Below, piece after piece: positions 11,700 to 23,261 of a stretch of 64,000 nt of DNA. Source of the DNA: Zygaena filipendulae (Eukaryota > Arthropoda > Insecta > Lepidoptera > Zygaenidae); NCBI GenBank assembly GCA_907165275.2, contig OU015651.1, positions 13,662,501-13,726,500 of the forward strand, in the 5' to 3' direction. How positions within the stretch are numbered: position 1 is the first letter of the stretch; the number at the start of each line of letters is the position of its first letter. A program made the position numbers and the translations under genes. The notes beneath the pieces are model-generated. The model had not been told where the DNA came from, did not search any database, and saw only the letters and a list, made by a program, of their open reading frames with translations.

Positions 11700-12400
11700 A
11701 ATGAAAAAACTTTTTCCAGCGGGCACCAGTTGGGTCCGAGCACATAAAACCCAGGACAAGACGACACCGGCAGGCCAATATGTGTCGTGTACTGAAAAGG
11801 GTCAACTTGTATTCTAGGTAGCTCTGGCAGCTGATTTCATTACTGTCAGCGTTTATAATGGCGATCAAATTAGGTGGTTAATACAGGAAATAAAAATACA
11901 ATACTGTTAGCAATTGTTGACTTAATAGACTTTGTGCTTGTCAGATCTCATAGTTATAATAGAATGACCAGTAAATTTCGCTTTAATGATCTGCTCTTTC
12001 ATTAGTTAAATCACATCACAAAGATTAACACATAAGTTTGGATGTAGAGAATAATTTCTGAAACAATAGAACTGATTTTCAAATTTATTTCATTGATAAA
12101 AAGTGACATAGGATACCTTCGTCCCGACACCTATCCAATATCCATACATATAAAACGCTTTGTCTTGAATAACTGACTGACAGATCAACGCACAGCCTAA
12201 ACCACTGATTGAGGAGACCTGAAACTTGGAGGCTGTGTTCTTTGTATGAAGTAGGCAACCGATAAGAAAGGATTTTCCAAATTTCTACCCCTAAGGGAGT
12301 GAAAAGGGGGGGCTGCCGAAATGTATGTGATGTAATGTGATCGCATAACTTCCAAACGACTGCACCAAACTGGATACTTTTTTTTATAATCATTTTTTCA
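11700..12400. other. Unassigned stretch
   Basis: Nothing convincing. A 139-codon minus frame (12085-12504) has no recognisable domain and runs into a Helitron-like fragment. Confidence 0.5.
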
Positions 12401-12527
12401 GGACAAGGTTTGTATAAAAGAAGTTTGAAGTTCCTGCGGGGATGCCGAAACTCACGCGGGTGAATCTCTGGTTGGACCGATTTTGACGGGACTTTCACTG
12501 CCAATTCGCTGATGATATAAGGAGAAA

Positions 12528-12596
12528 ATTAGGGTACTGTACAGTTCCTGTGGGAATTTCGAAACTCACGCGGGTGAAACCGCGGGGCATAGCTAG
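12528..12596 (+). repeat. Helitron-like 3' end
   Basis: Hairpin CGCGGGTGAAACCGCGG, then GGCATAG and CTAG 12593-12596. A second partial hairpin module lies at about 12430-12472. Confidence 0.6.
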
Positions 12597-12770
12597 TTTA
12601 AATTAAATTTGAAAAATTACATACTATAATGAATCAATAGAGTATTTTCTCTAAAAAAAAAATCACTTATTTTGCCTATAATTGGATTGGCATTGTGGCA
12701 CGTAATGTACTCACTAGGCTTATATAGAATATTTTATAATGTAAATCTTTTGGCAAACCAATAAATAGAT

Positions 12771-13151
12771 AATAGTACATTGTTATCCTAGGGGTGAAAG
12801 TAACTTATTTAGTTCCGAGACGGGGTTTGGATTTGCCAATAGATCGAGGGACTAAATAAAGTCTTTCTCCCTAGGATAACACTGTGCTTTTCATTACGAA
12901 TGCAAGGAAAGTCAAAATAAAAATAGGAATTAGCTAAAGAAAAAAATGAGTGAATTTTATTTTACATAAATCAACCATTAGGTGTGCTACTGGCCAGTAA
13001 GTGTGCCCCCTATGACATAAAAAAAAAACTTGAGTTTCTGCAGTATCCAGCTGTCAGTTGAAAGCGATTCTCCCTAGAGCTGAAAAGTGTTACTTTCAAC
13101 CCGCTTCTCAGGCAACTTCAGGCCTACTTTCCGAGTATGAGTAATGAAAAT
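12771..13151. repeat. Interspersed repeat E, copy 2
   Basis: Same two ends as the copy at 11094, with a shorter interior (about 380 bp against 600) lacking the GCGTAGCGAGG segment and the second A-rich block. The length difference points to internal deletion or expansion between copies. Confidence 0.5.
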
Positions 13152-13797
13152 AAATTAAATAACGCTGACAGAAACTCGATCGTCTAACATTAGGTATGTA
13201 TATATGTACCATAATAATAATAATATGTAAAAGGTAAGAAAGGATGTGTTCCATTTTTTTAGCCGTCGGTATATTCTACTTGTCCGAATTACAAAGCTGA
13301 CTTACGTTTGTGACATGCAAGGACGAGTTCTAACGTCCTATTCATGTGCTGGAAATTACAATGAATTAGCTACTGCGGTTTCCCACATCAAATTCGGCGT
13401 TCCCGTGGGAATTCTTTGTTCCGCTATATACTTATGTCACTCAAGGATACTCTAACTTACAGCCAGTAAAAGATTTGTTAGAATTGGTTCAGTAGTTCCA
13501 AAAATTATCACCTACATTCGGTTACAAACTGTACCGTCGTCGGTAAGTATTATCTACGTATGTAATGAAAATTGGTTTGCAGCACCATCATTCCAAAAAA
13601 CACAAAGAAAATGCCGGAAAAATAAAAACTGACCTACCATTAAAAAGAGAACATTCATAGTCTCTAAAGAGGTGAAATGGCTCTGACATAAGGACTGAAG
13701 AACGGAACTCTTAAAATTTAATACCTAGGTATACCATCTCAAAAAAATTAAAAATTAGAATTGGGTATTCTCCAGGGTATGAAATTCAAAATTCTAA

Positions 13798-14062
13798 TTA
13801 GTCCGTCAGTTAGAAAATAAAAAAATAATAGACACGTATTTTTTGCTTTTTCAAATTAATGAAAATAAACATAGATAAAGCGCGTTAAAGTTTAGGGTGG
13901 GGGATTCGTGACGTCAATATTCATTATAAGCCCCATAAAAACTGCACGGGGTTATGACTTCACGCGAAATTTCAACTCAATTTATCGCCGTTATTTTTTG
14001 ATTACGTAAAAAATGAAAAAATACGTGTCCAGTATTTTTTACTAATCTACAAGACGGACTAA
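13798..14062. mobile_element. MITE family F (TTAGTCCGTC termini), copy 1
   Basis: Core ends TTAGTCCGTC and GACGGACTAA as inverted repeats, followed inward by AATAGACACGTATTTTTTGC and its near mirror. Length about 265 bp. Carries TGACGTCA at 13909-13916; the second site has decayed to TGACTTCA. Six copies lie in the window. No ORF. Confidence 0.65.
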
Positions 14063-14713
14063 AAAAAAATTTTTGTCAAGTAGCCAATTCGGTCTTAAGC
14101 TGCTAGTGCGAATGGATAGGTAAGTAGGTATGCCAAGTGCTCATTCTAATGTTAATTTATACAACAATAATCTTAACTTGTCACTTCGATCTGCAGGCAG
14201 TAGAAATTCGCATGATAATTCAAATAATACCACGTACCGCGTGGATTTTATTACGTTATTGCCAGCTTATTAAGGCTTAATAGATGTAGCTTGCGTCTGT
14301 GCGTTAGATTAATTAGTAATTAGTTTAATAAGAAAACTAATTAGGATCGTAATACATTGAAACATAATTCATTTTCTTATACGGGTTCAGAGTGGATTTC
14401 GACGAACCACATTAATTAATTATTATATTTAGCTCATAATAATAAATGGAAAATATCCCTGTTTATCCAATTTAACTATACATTTAGCAATTTTCTCAAA
14501 TCCTGATGTTAGAATAGAAGCCTTACACAAAAAATTGGTAAATTAAATTATTTAATTTTTTCCTACTTGGAAACCATAATTCTGCTTAGAAATAAGCAAA
14601 TAAACATATTAAACACAAGAGTGCCAACAAAAATAAAATAAAATAAATATGGTTGCGAATATTTATCTGTACTACCTACTATAGTTTCCTGGGTAAAAAA
14701 ATCAAAATTCTAT
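14063..14713. other. AT-rich stretch
   Basis: No gene or repeat structure seen between the two family F copies. Confidence 0.5.
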
Positions 14714-14978
14714 TTAGTCCGTCAGTTAGATAATAAAAAAATAAAAGACACGTATTTTTTGCTTTTTTTAAATAATGGAAATATGCATAGATAAAGCGCA
14801 TTAAAGTTTAGGGTGGGGGACTTGTGTCGTCACAGCTCGCTATAACGTGCGAACAAACTGTAGCGAGGCGTGACGTCATGTGAAATTTCGACTTGATATA
14901 TCTCCGTTATTTTTTGGTTACATAAAAAATAAAAAAATACGTGTCCAATATTTTTTAATAGTCTACAAAACCGACTAA
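14714..14978. mobile_element. MITE family F, copy 2
   Basis: Same orientation as copy 1. It keeps one TGACGTCA, near the centre-right. Outer flanks differ from other copies (TAGTTTCCTGGG against AGGAAACTAGCC) and are themselves inverted. Confidence 0.6.
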
Positions 14979-14999
14979 AAAGAAAAATTTAGGAAACTA

Positions 15000-15150
15000 G
15001 CCTGTTTGTTTGTTTGTTACGATTTAACTTAAAAACTACTGGATTGATATCAAAAATTCTTTCACCATTATAGAAAGCTACATTATCCCTGAGTAACATA
15101 GGCTATATTGTAATCCGGGATTCCCGCGGTAACTCCGAAATTACCGCGGG
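15000..15150 (+). repeat. Helitron-like copy, variant subfamily
   Basis: Body variant with AAAAACTACTGGATTGATAT and ATTATCCCTGAGTAACATAG, ending in a GGGATTCCCGCGGTAAC / TTACCGCGGGG hairpin. The same body variant recurs at 15253 (minus) and 16019 (plus). Confidence 0.55.
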
Positions 15151-15252
15151 GAACAACTGACCATGAATAAGATACGAACTCGCATCCCTATGATTAAAAG
15201 CTTCATTATCATGGTTTTGATTCCTTCGGCAATAATGTACTAATATTAATCA

Positions 15253-15457
15253 CTAGCTGTTCCCCTCAGTTTCACCCGCGTTAATTTCATAGTTCCCGCG
15301 GGAATTCCGGATTACAATATAGCCTATGTTACTCAGGGATAATGTAGCTTTCCAATGGTTAAAGAATTTTTGAAATCGGTCCAGTGGTTTTTGAGTTAAA
15401 TCGTAACAAACAAACAAAAAAAAATCAAACCTTTCCTCTTTATAATATTAGTATAGA
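15253..15457 (-). repeat. Helitron-like copy, variant subfamily, full length
   Basis: CTAG 15253-15256 at the 3' end. The 5' end reads TCTATACTAATATTATAAAG on minus. Good boundaries on both sides. Confidence 0.65.
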
Positions 15458-15807
15458 TAAGAACAAAATAAATGATAATTTAATACATAACATTTTGGTA
15501 TATAAGCGTTCATTGATAACAAATTAAATGAATTGCGCCCATCGTTGTTTATAAATCATACATAATCTGTTGATAAATATTTATGTTTACCATGGCATTT
15601 GAATGAGATTTGCAATTTTGATCGCGTCCGGTTTTGTCGAGTTAGTTCATTTCGGGTTATGCTTTAATTATTGAATTTCATTTGTTTATTTTAAACATTA
15701 TTCCAAATGATTAATTGATTGTTGTTTCGGCTAAAATAATAATTATATTGGTATTTAATTTTGATCTATGGTTTCTAGTGTTTTCCGGGTGAATCTGTAT
15801 CTATATA

Positions 15808-16018
15808 TTTAAGCAATTCTTGTAGGTATATATCTATATGTATAATCTGAATCTTGGAAACGGCTCCAACGATTTTCATGAAATTCAGTATACAAGGGGC
15901 TTTGGGGGCGATTAATTGATCTAGCTAGGTTTCAGGAAATGAAAAATGAGTGTTTGTTTTTCTACTTAACAACAGATGGCGCTATACACAACGAGCGAAG
16001 CTCGGTGACCCAGATATT
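15808..16018 (+). repeat. Lepidopteran interspersed repeat with GCGAAGCTCGG end
   Basis: Contains ACGGCTCCAACGATTTTCAT, GGGGCGATTAATTGATCTAG and GGCGCTATACACAACGAGCG, ending GAAGCTCGGTGACCCAGATA. I recognise this block as common in butterfly intergenic DNA, but not its class. Confidence 0.45.
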
Positions 16019-16215
16019 AGTTAATGTTATAAAAAGAAAAGATTTTTTGTTTGATTGTTTGTTTTTATTTAACTCAAAAACTACTGGACCGATTTCAAAA
16101 ATTCTTTCAGCATTAGAAAGCTACATTATCCCTGAGTAACATAGGCTTTATTGTATTCCGGAATTCCCGAGGGAACTCTGAAATTATCACGTGTGAAACC
16201 GCACGGGACAGCTAG
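16019..16215 (+). repeat. Helitron-like copy, variant subfamily
   Basis: Body as at 15000, hairpin decayed to CACGTGTGAAACCGCACG, CTAG at 16212-16215. A more decayed copy follows to about 16400. Confidence 0.55.
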
Positions 16216-16498
16216 TCCTAAAATAAATGCGAATTATTTTGTTTGTTATGCTTTCATGCCGTAACTACTCAACCGATTATTACGTGTATGAGTTGCATAC
16301 CTACACGTTACCAGGGGTCCAGGAACGGATATAGAGTCGTTTTATTTTGGAATTCTTGCAGGTTCTTTGAAATTAATGTGGATGAAACGAGTAGAAGATT
16401 TTTTAGACAATGAAATTGGTATATTAAAAGAGATTTTGGTCTAATCGATAAGAATTCAATTCTGCTGATGGACATTACAAATTAATTATCCTTACTAA

Positions 16499-16791
16499 TA
16501 TTACAAATGCGAAAGTGAGTTTGTTTGTTTGTTTGTCACTCTTTCACGGCTAAACGGCTCAACCGATCACCACGACATTTAGTACACACGTTGTCAGGGA
16601 AACAGAGGACATAGGTTACTTTTTATTCTGGAATTCCCGCGGGAATTCTGAAGTTAACGCGGAAGAAATTACATTAAATTTTACATACTACCCACACGTA
16701 AAAAATACCTATAGAGTAGGAAGTACTTTTATCTCGGAATACCCGCGGGATCTCCGAAACTAACGCGGGTGAAACCGCGGGCCACAGCTAG
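16499..16791 (+). repeat. Helitron-like copy with doubled 3' module
   Basis: Starts TCCTTACTAATATTACAAAT. Two successive GGAATTCCCGCGGGAA-type modules precede hairpin CGCGGGTGAAACCGCGG and CTAG 16788-16791. The doubling suggests a copy inserted into, or recombined with, another. Confidence 0.6.
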
Positions 16792-16995
16792 CACTTTAAT
16801 ATTAGATACCTACATCTACATTAGTTTTGATGGTTAATTTTATAATACAAAACCTGCTCATTTTTTGTGTCTTGAAATGGCGAGAAAAACTTGGTAAAAA
16901 AAAAACTGATATCAATATTCGAATAAGTTGTTATAGAATTGCAGTGAATTTTAAGTTATCGTTAGTTACCTACCTAACTCAACGAACGACTCTAT

Positions 16996-17240
16996 CGGCC
17001 GCACTCAGAGTCGACTTTAATGATTACTTAGTTAAGTAGATATAGATTTTTAAAACAAAACTGCCACAATCAGACAAGTTTAATAAATTAGAGTGAATTG
17101 GCATTTAACTAATTATGTTATATCTCATTAAATGTCAATTAACATTAATTTACTGAACGTCTCTGATTACGGCAGTTTTGTTTTAAAAATCTATATCTAC
17201 TTAACTAAGTAATCATTAAAGTCGACTCTGAGTGCGGCCG
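16996..17240. mobile_element. Near-perfect palindromic MITE G, copy 1 (245 bp)
   Basis: Each side has about 85 bp of near-perfect inverted repeat, starting CGGCCGCACTCAGAGTCGAC and ending with the mirror GTCGACTCTGAGTGCGGCCG. TAT lies on both sides as a possible target duplication. The centre is also partly palindromic (GGCATTTAAC and relatives), so the transcript would fold into one long hairpin. A reading frame at 16827-17039 runs into it and is not credible. Confidence 0.75.
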
Positions 17241-17579
17241 TATGACCCCCACTAGGCACCTAGGTATAAACTGCATTGAAGCGTGGGAATAGAAAACAGA
17301 ATGGAACAACAGCTAATTGCCCGGTGTATTTATTTAAGCTAGAGTCGATCTCTTCGCCAATATTGATGGCTGCAGGCATTTGCAACACAAATTTAACTTT
17401 GCATCTGCTTTAAATATTTATAAAGTTGGATGTAAGAGCTATTTTCTAACAAGAGTTAAGTTTGCTAACAAGATTTGTGTCTGTATTTTTATTTAAGTAC
17501 ATACTTTTTTTTCGTTTTTGCAATCCATTTGCAATATACGTAGGCAAACACATTATAAGAGAATAGACGAACAATACAA

Positions 17580-17765
17580 ACTTTTATTTGTATTCCCCGC
17601 ATTTTCGGTAATTTCGGAGTTCGCGTCGGAATTCCAAATTACAATATAGCCTTCGTTACTCAGGAATAATGTAGCATTCTAATGGTGATTCCAGTACCTA
17701 TAGTTTTTGAGTTAAATCGTAACAAACAAACAAACAAAAATCCCATCTTTCCTCTTCATAATATG
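17580..17765 (-). repeat. Helitron-like copy, decayed
   Basis: CCCCGCATTTTCGGTAATTTCGG block, then AACAAACAAACAAACAAA, ending CATAATATGTATTAGTA. It abuts the pogo-like element. Confidence 0.5.
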
Positions 17766-17773
17766 TATTAGTA

Positions 17774-18893
17774 GGGGAGCGAGGGGCTTGTTGTAACAGT
17801 TTTCATTAAAACTAATATATCTTGAATTATTTTCTAGAAGAAGTGCGGTGTTACAACTTACCTCGTGCTTGGGTCAAGTTGTAACATCTACCGGGGCAAG
17901 TAGTAACGACAAAAAAAACGACAATAATACCTCTAATCATTTATTCTTTGTTTTTTTTTTTTAAATTGACATCTTTCTAAAGTAAGTATTACTTAATTCT
18001 TATCAAAAATCAACTCAAATACATTTTTTTAGTAATCAACACTTAAAAATTAAGTAATTAACAGTTTTATTTAGTCAAACACTACCTATAATCATCATGG
18101 CACTTTTAAATCACAGTAAGTAATTGGTAAGCTAGTTTCCTTACTTCTATAGGAAGTAGTCCAAAATATATATCGGCGCACTTGAGTAGGTACGAAGCTA
18201 TCTTATCTTCCTCTTCTGCAGTAAATACTTGTCTAGGCTTAACATTACCAACTCTTAATCTTTCATTATTCTTCTTTTTGTTTATGTATCTATAAAGAGA
18301 GACGTGACATAATCCGAAAGTCTGACTAGCTTTCCGAATACTGCATTTGTTTTCTAAAACTTCAGCTGCCGCTAACTCGTACACTTCTTGGCTTTGTGTT
18401 GTCCGCTCTGACTTTCTTTTATACACTCTCATTCTAAAACAAAATAAAAAAGTAAGTATCTACATCATAACTTGGGGCATGTTGTAACACGTTACAACAA
18501 GCCCCGGGATTTTGTTACAACTAACCCTATGGTATGATTTTCAACATTTATCAAGATAACTATTTAAACAATTTAGCAATCATAAAAACTGTTACACACT
18601 ATCAGAGATAGATAAATTTGAATGGAAATAAGATATAGAAAATTTGAAATTAGTCGATATTAAATACGCAAACCGAAATTTTACGACAGTACAATTTTAT
18701 ATTACCTGGCAGAAATGAAGCACGTGCACACTTCCGCTCACTGCGGCGGCCGGCGGGACATTGGCTATGGCAACATGATGCGACGCGGTTTATAGGTTAA
18801 ATCGAGTCAAAGAAATACGTTAATAGCGTTTAAGATCCTAGTGAAAAGGGCCTGTTACTACTTACCCCTGTTACAACAAGCCCCTCGCTCCCC
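17774..18893. mobile_element. pogo-like Tc1/mariner-superfamily DNA transposon, deleted (1,120 bp)
   Basis: Inverted termini GGGGAGCGAGGGGCTTGTTG and CAACAAGCCCCTCGCTCCCC are perfect over about 25 bp, flanked by TA on both sides, the duplication expected of pogo/Tc1/mariner elements. Variants of GGGGCAAGTTGTAAC recur inside near 17870, 17893, 18475, 18500, 18520 and 18850, which could be subterminal transposase sites. It encodes only the N-terminal part of a psq/pogo-type transposase on the minus strand, with no DDE catalytic domain in 1.1 kb. So it is a non-autonomous derivative. Confidence 0.75.
18106..18432 (-). CDS. Truncated pogo-type transposase: psq helix-turn-helix DNA-binding domain
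   Basis: Predicted product of 108 residues. The N-terminal 20 residues are basic (MRVYKRKSERT). Residues 15-55 form a psq/CENP-B-type helix-turn-helix: AAAEVLENKCSIRKASQTFG, then HVSLYRYINKK, matching the family pattern A-x-x-x-V-x-x-x-x-x-S-x-x-x-A-x-x-x-x-x-V-x-x-x-T-L-x-R-x. Residues 70-104 (VFTAEEEDKIASYLLKCADI, then GLLPIEVRKLAYQL) match the linker before the catalytic domain in pogo/Tigger-like transposases. The frame then stops, so the DDE_1 catalytic core is absent. As it stands the protein could bind transposon ends but not cut DNA. The start ATG at 18432 is the first in frame. The frame is clean, with no internal stop. It lies wholly inside the TA-flanked element, which supports an origin as that element's transposase. 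An intron near the 3' end is possible but nothing downstream restores the core. Confidence 0.65.
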   Translation of the reverse strand: MRVYKRKSERTTQSQEVYELAAAEVLENKCSIRKASQTFGLCHVSLYRYINKKKNNERLRVGNVKPRQVFTAEEEDKIASYLLKCADIYFGLLPIEVRKLAYQLLTVI

Positions 18894-19021
18894 TATAGAC
18901 TAGCAGGGGACACCCCGTGGTTACGCCCGACACCGATATTCATACTTGACTGAGTCAACGCCTTCTATCTGTGGTTGGTGCGAACTGGTATTTTCCTATG
19001 TCCTAGAAAAGTAGGTAGGTA

Positions 19022-19135
19022 CCGTAAAGCGGGGTGAATAGAAATACGGGGGGTGAATAGAGAAAGGGCAAGTTCCATACATCATTTCAATTTTGTGCCG
19101 GTATCTATTCGCCCCCAGTTCACCCTGTTTTACTG
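19022..19135. mobile_element. Tiny pogo-like MITE (114 bp)
   Basis: Between TA dinucleotides, left CCGTAAAGCGGGGTGAATAG and right CACCCTGTTTTACTG, with GGGGTGAATAG / CTATTCGCCCCC mirrored inside. The right end reads CAGTAAAACAGGGTGAAC outward; pogo-type ends often begin CAGT. No ORF; the 66-codon minus frame across it is chance. Confidence 0.6.
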
Positions 19136-19976
19136 TACTATACTTCGGCTTGACAAAGATGTATGTCACCTTTTGTGTTACTAGAATGTTAGTCACTATT
19201 TTAGTCTATTGATTCAAGTTAGAAGTTCGCATTATCATTTGGCTCTGCACCTATGCTCCAGTGAGTTTGTGCTATTTAATAGACTTGTGCTGTATATGGA
19301 GTGCGCTGTAGAGCCAAGTGTGGCTTTAATATACCACCCACGCCTGAGAAGTTAGGGGTTAAGTTCTTGTACTTTCTTACTCGCCAAGTTTGGTGTAACA
19401 GCTGTCGGTGCAACTTCGATATGCAAATGAATCGAGTCATAAATGTAGACTGGATAATATAGTAGGGAGATGGGTAAATTGAAAATTGACAGTGTGCCTA
19501 TATGTAGGTATTATGTAGGTTAGGACAACTATTAGTCACACTAAAAACGAAAAAAATTGAGTTTACTGCTTCCCCTACCAACCCAACACCGGTAGCAGCA
19601 ATACTGAAGACCTATCTTCGATGGGGAACTTTTGGTCACGAACTTTCCCGAACAAACCTCTATTTTTCTCTCATAGTATGCAGAAACAGTTAGACGCTTC
19701 GATTGTATTTATATGCAGATAGAAATGTAAATATACGTTGGAAATACTTACCGATAGGATATAGATTGTTATGTACCTACATACGTTGCCAAGGAGCCAA
19801 GACAAATGGTAGGCATTCCTTGAACCGCCCGTTACGTAGATCCTTGTATTTTAGTATCAATAAAGAGGAAAATTGAGAGTGTAATAAAGCGTCGCACACA
19901 CTGTCATATAAATAGTTATGGTTAATTAAACAGGATTAAGCTGCGTTGATTATTTTTTTAGTTTCTGTTGCGTTAA
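19136..19976. other. Unassigned stretch
   Basis: No gene, repeat boundary or RNA feature that I can support. Confidence 0.5.
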
Positions 19977-20150
19977 CTAGCTGATGACCGCGGTTTTACC
20001 CGCGTGGAACGCCTTTGAATGATGATAACTTATATACTCGTCTTTTTCCGGCATACGATTCTAATAAAACGAAAGCTATAATATTATATCGTTTGAAACT
20101 AAGGCATAAAAATCCGTTCCATAGTTTTGGAGACTGATATGGCGTAGACA
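19977..20150 (-). repeat. Helitron-like copy with different body
   Basis: CTAG 19977-19980 and hairpin GACCGCGGTTTTACCCGCG. The body (TGGAACGCCTTTGAATGATG, CGTCTTTTTCCGGCATACG) differs from the other copies, so this is probably a separate subfamily sharing the 3' end. Confidence 0.5.
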
Positions 20151-20213
20151 GACAAAAATCTTAAAATATATTTTTTCTGTACTGTGTCACTCTTTTATCT
20201 CCCGCGGCACAAA

Positions 20214-20400
20214 ATAAAATTCAAAATTCAAAAGCTATTTATTACTTAGGATTGGTTGTTACTATCTTATAATCGTCAGCAGGTTCTTAGAACTATAAAT
20301 TACCGCCAGTTCGGAATACGTCCTCTGCTGAGAAGAACTGACAAGAAACTCAGCAGGACTGTTTTTTAATGATCGTACTTATAAACTAGAAGAACAAAAA
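20214..20400. repeat. Lepidopteran non-LTR 3' tail fragment
   Basis: CCGCCAGTTCGGAATACGTC, GCTGAGAAGAACTGACAAGA and AACTCAGCAGG resemble a widespread lepidopteran 3' UTR block. It starts with (AAATTCA)n-like sequence. Orientation and family uncertain. Confidence 0.4.
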
Positions 20401-20722
20401 ATAGTAATTGGATAGAGCAATTCATTCCCAAACGTCTGTATCATTTAAATAGTCTACTATACTATAATAATATGCTTTATCGCATAATCTGTGTTTTATA
20501 GAATATCTTTTCAGTGTTGGGTCGGAAAATTTGGCAGTTATGACGTTATCGTGTTGTGTTTCTCCTATTGGTATTCCATCTCGCTAACTCACGTGATCAC
20601 CCATGCGAGTGAGCGAGACGGAAGCATTGTATAATTTTCCTGCAAGATGCACATATTTAACCTAAGTAGAATTATTGGTGTAGCAATTTCCGTCGAAAAC
20701 GTACTAGATGAATTAATTGTTT

Positions 20723-20952
20723 TTAGTCCGTCTCGGACACGTATTTTTCCTTTTTTATGTAGGTAATTAAAAAACAACGGCCATACATTGAGTCGAAATT
20801 TCGCCTGACGTCACGCCTTGGTACACTTTATACGGTATTATGACGTCACGAGGCCCCACTCCTCAACTTTAATGCGTTTTATTTTTTCAGTCATTTTAAT
20901 TAGCAAAAAATACGAGTCCATTATTTTTTTACAATCTAACTGACGGACTAAA
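20723..20952. mobile_element. MITE family F, copy 3 (inverted)
   Basis: TTTAGTCCGTC left, GACGGACTAAA right, opposite internal orientation to the other copies. Both TGACGTCA sites are intact. Confidence 0.65.
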
Positions 20953-21175
20953 GATAATAGAATTTAGATTTCTTCACCCGTTCGTCGCGCCCATTGGACT
21001 GTGAGCGTATGGCGTAAGACATGCCTTTATAAGGAACGAAAACGGCAAGCAGTCCGTTGATTAAACTCTCTCGTTAATTGGATACTGTTTACAAGCGCGT
21101 TGTTAATTCATAATCATTAAACCTACCCGTAGTTGTAAGGTCGGCCCGCTCCCGGGTGCGTAATCCTAACTAGTA

Positions 21176-21652
21176 GGGTAAAACCCGGATAGTTGCCACA
21201 CTTTTCGAAATCATTTTATATCTCCCAGTACATAAATCAAAATATTTTATTTTTTAAACTGGCAAGTACTTTGGTTCTTTATCTACAAATTTATTAAATG
21301 TAAAATACATTATCTTTGAAATTTCCAGAGTATTAGCGATTTCTACGGACCTCTACTTTTTGTGACATCTATCCCATATATGGGATAGTAGCTAGTCCAT
21401 ATAAATTACATTTAGGATAGACGACCCGCCGGGAAACAAGGCATCTATCCCGAAAAATCTTTGATCGCACCTTGCGTTCCCGTGCAATCCCACAGAGACA
21501 TGAGACCGGGTTCACTTAATAGTAGTTGAAAAGTCTTTTGATAGATAAATAAAATAGCAAGCGATTTATCTGCGAAACTAGAGTAATTACGAGCGGGGCA
21601 ACTATACCCCCAGGGCAACTATACCCCCAGGGCAACTATCCTGATTTTACCC
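21176..21652. mobile_element. MITE family I, uninterrupted copy (477 bp)
   Basis: TA-flanked inverted termini GGGTAAAACCCGGATAGTTG and GGCAACTATCCTGATTTTACCC. The interior has a perfect 20-bp palindrome (CTATCCCATATATGGGATAG, 21369-21388) and a duplicated GGGCAACTATACCCCCA unit next to the right end. This is the intact paralogue of the copy broken by the gypsy element at 40712-54522. No ORF. Confidence 0.7.
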
Positions 21653-21679
21653 TATATCTTATGTATACGTATAAAAATT

Positions 21680-21842
21680 TTCTGCCCCCCGCAGTTTCGC
21701 CCGTGTCAATTTCGGAGTTCCCGCGAGAACTCCAAGATGAATCCGCGACAATTTGTATGCGAAATTTCACGAAGATCAGTTGAGGAGTTTTGGCGTGAAA
21801 GCGCAACAAACAAACTATCAAACTCCGTTTGAACTTTCGCAT
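21680..21842 (-). repeat. Helitron-like copy, decayed
   Basis: CCCCCCGCAGTTTCGCCCGTG module and GGCGTGAAAGCGCAACAAAC. Two short frames here (21636-21842 minus, 21753-21938 plus) are repeat shadows. Confidence 0.5.
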
Positions 21843-21849
21843 TTTATAT

Positions 21850-22617
21850 TATTAAAAATAGTTTACTTTTGGATAGGTATCTATAGATATTTTGAGCAGT
21901 GGTTTTGGATAGGTAGAGCTTCTATCTGTATGTCATAATATGTGTTCCATTTAACTCGTCTATGGCGAGGGACAAAACGTGTCACAACGCATGCTATGAA
22001 AACACACGGATAGATATACCTACTATGACACTTAACGATTAAACGACATATTAAATCTGTATAGTCCTAGTTTTAGTCCTTAGTTCCATTTTTTTTTTTT
22101 TTAATAATAATAATAATATTTATTTCACAAAGTACATGTACAAGTTTAGTATCATCTGTTGCCGAACTAGGTGTAGATACCTGTAATACGGCGTACAGCG
22201 CCCTAACCTCAAACATCCGAAGATAAGTTCATATTATTATATCACTAGTATTGTTACAAAGAGATTTTTAAAATAAATAATGTAGAAATAAGATATATAT
22301 ATAAGATAAGTGAAATATGTAAAGTATAAACCTCTCTGTGTGTATGGGTGAATTGTGTGTGAGTGTGTGTGAGAGGGTGTGTAATTACACTGCAGCTTAA
22401 GTTTAGTGTCCTTTAGGATGAGATGATTTATTCTGAGGTTTGAGGAATTTGCTTGACACAATATCACATCGGAGCAACAGATAGAAGTGTTTTTTCACAG
22501 GTCAGAAATAGTATCTACTTTTGCCTCGACAAGTAGGAATAAATCAAAGAATGAAAACTTTATTCGATACCACAACGTGTCATAATTCCGAACCAACCAA
22601 ATTTAAAAAAATATATA
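21850..22617. other. Unassigned stretch with simple repeats
   Basis: (TAA)n near 22103-22118, (TA)n near 22294-22304 and a GTGTGTGAG-rich block near 22340-22380. No gene support. Confidence 0.5.
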
Positions 22618-22792
22618 TGAACTAATTCCCGCGGGAATTCCGGGATAAAAGTACCCTATGTCCTTCTCTGTACCCCTGACAACGTGTAGGTAGGACCAAA
22701 TTTCATCCAAATCCGTTTAGCCGTTTTTGCGTGATTGAGTAACAAACATCCAAACATCCACACATTCACATTTATAAATAATATTAGTAGGA
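22618..22792 (-). repeat. Helitron-like copy, 5' part
   Basis: TTCCCGCGGGAATTCCGGGA through AACATCCAAACATCC to ATAATATTAGTAGGA. The 3' hairpin and CTAG are missing. Confidence 0.6.
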
Positions 22793-23261
22793 TTACTACG
22801 TCCCAACTTGGAGAATACTAAAAAAATTGGGGAAAAAATGGGTCACGCAGTATGGGTATGTTCCCTAACAATCGCAGCGGTTCTGCCTAGAAATTCATTG
22901 CGTATATTTCTGAAGCTAGGAACAGATCCGTCACTCCGGATCATTCGGCATTCATCTGAACCCCTAAGCCATGCTTAAACGATGACGTGTGAAAGGTCGG
23001 GACAATCAGTCTCTTGAAGGGGGAGCATTATTACAATCGCTCCTAGAACATGACAGAAAAAGAGTTCTTCTGAAATCACGTAGGTAAAAGTGACAAAAAA
23101 TATATACCTAACTAAACCGGGATAATTGATATGACATTTAATATAGTAAAAGGGTAATGTTAAAGTATGATATGATAAACTAAAACTAAATTTAAACTAA
23201 CTTAATAATAACAGTTTAAATATGATACAAATAATAAACAAACATTATAAAAGCTAAAATA

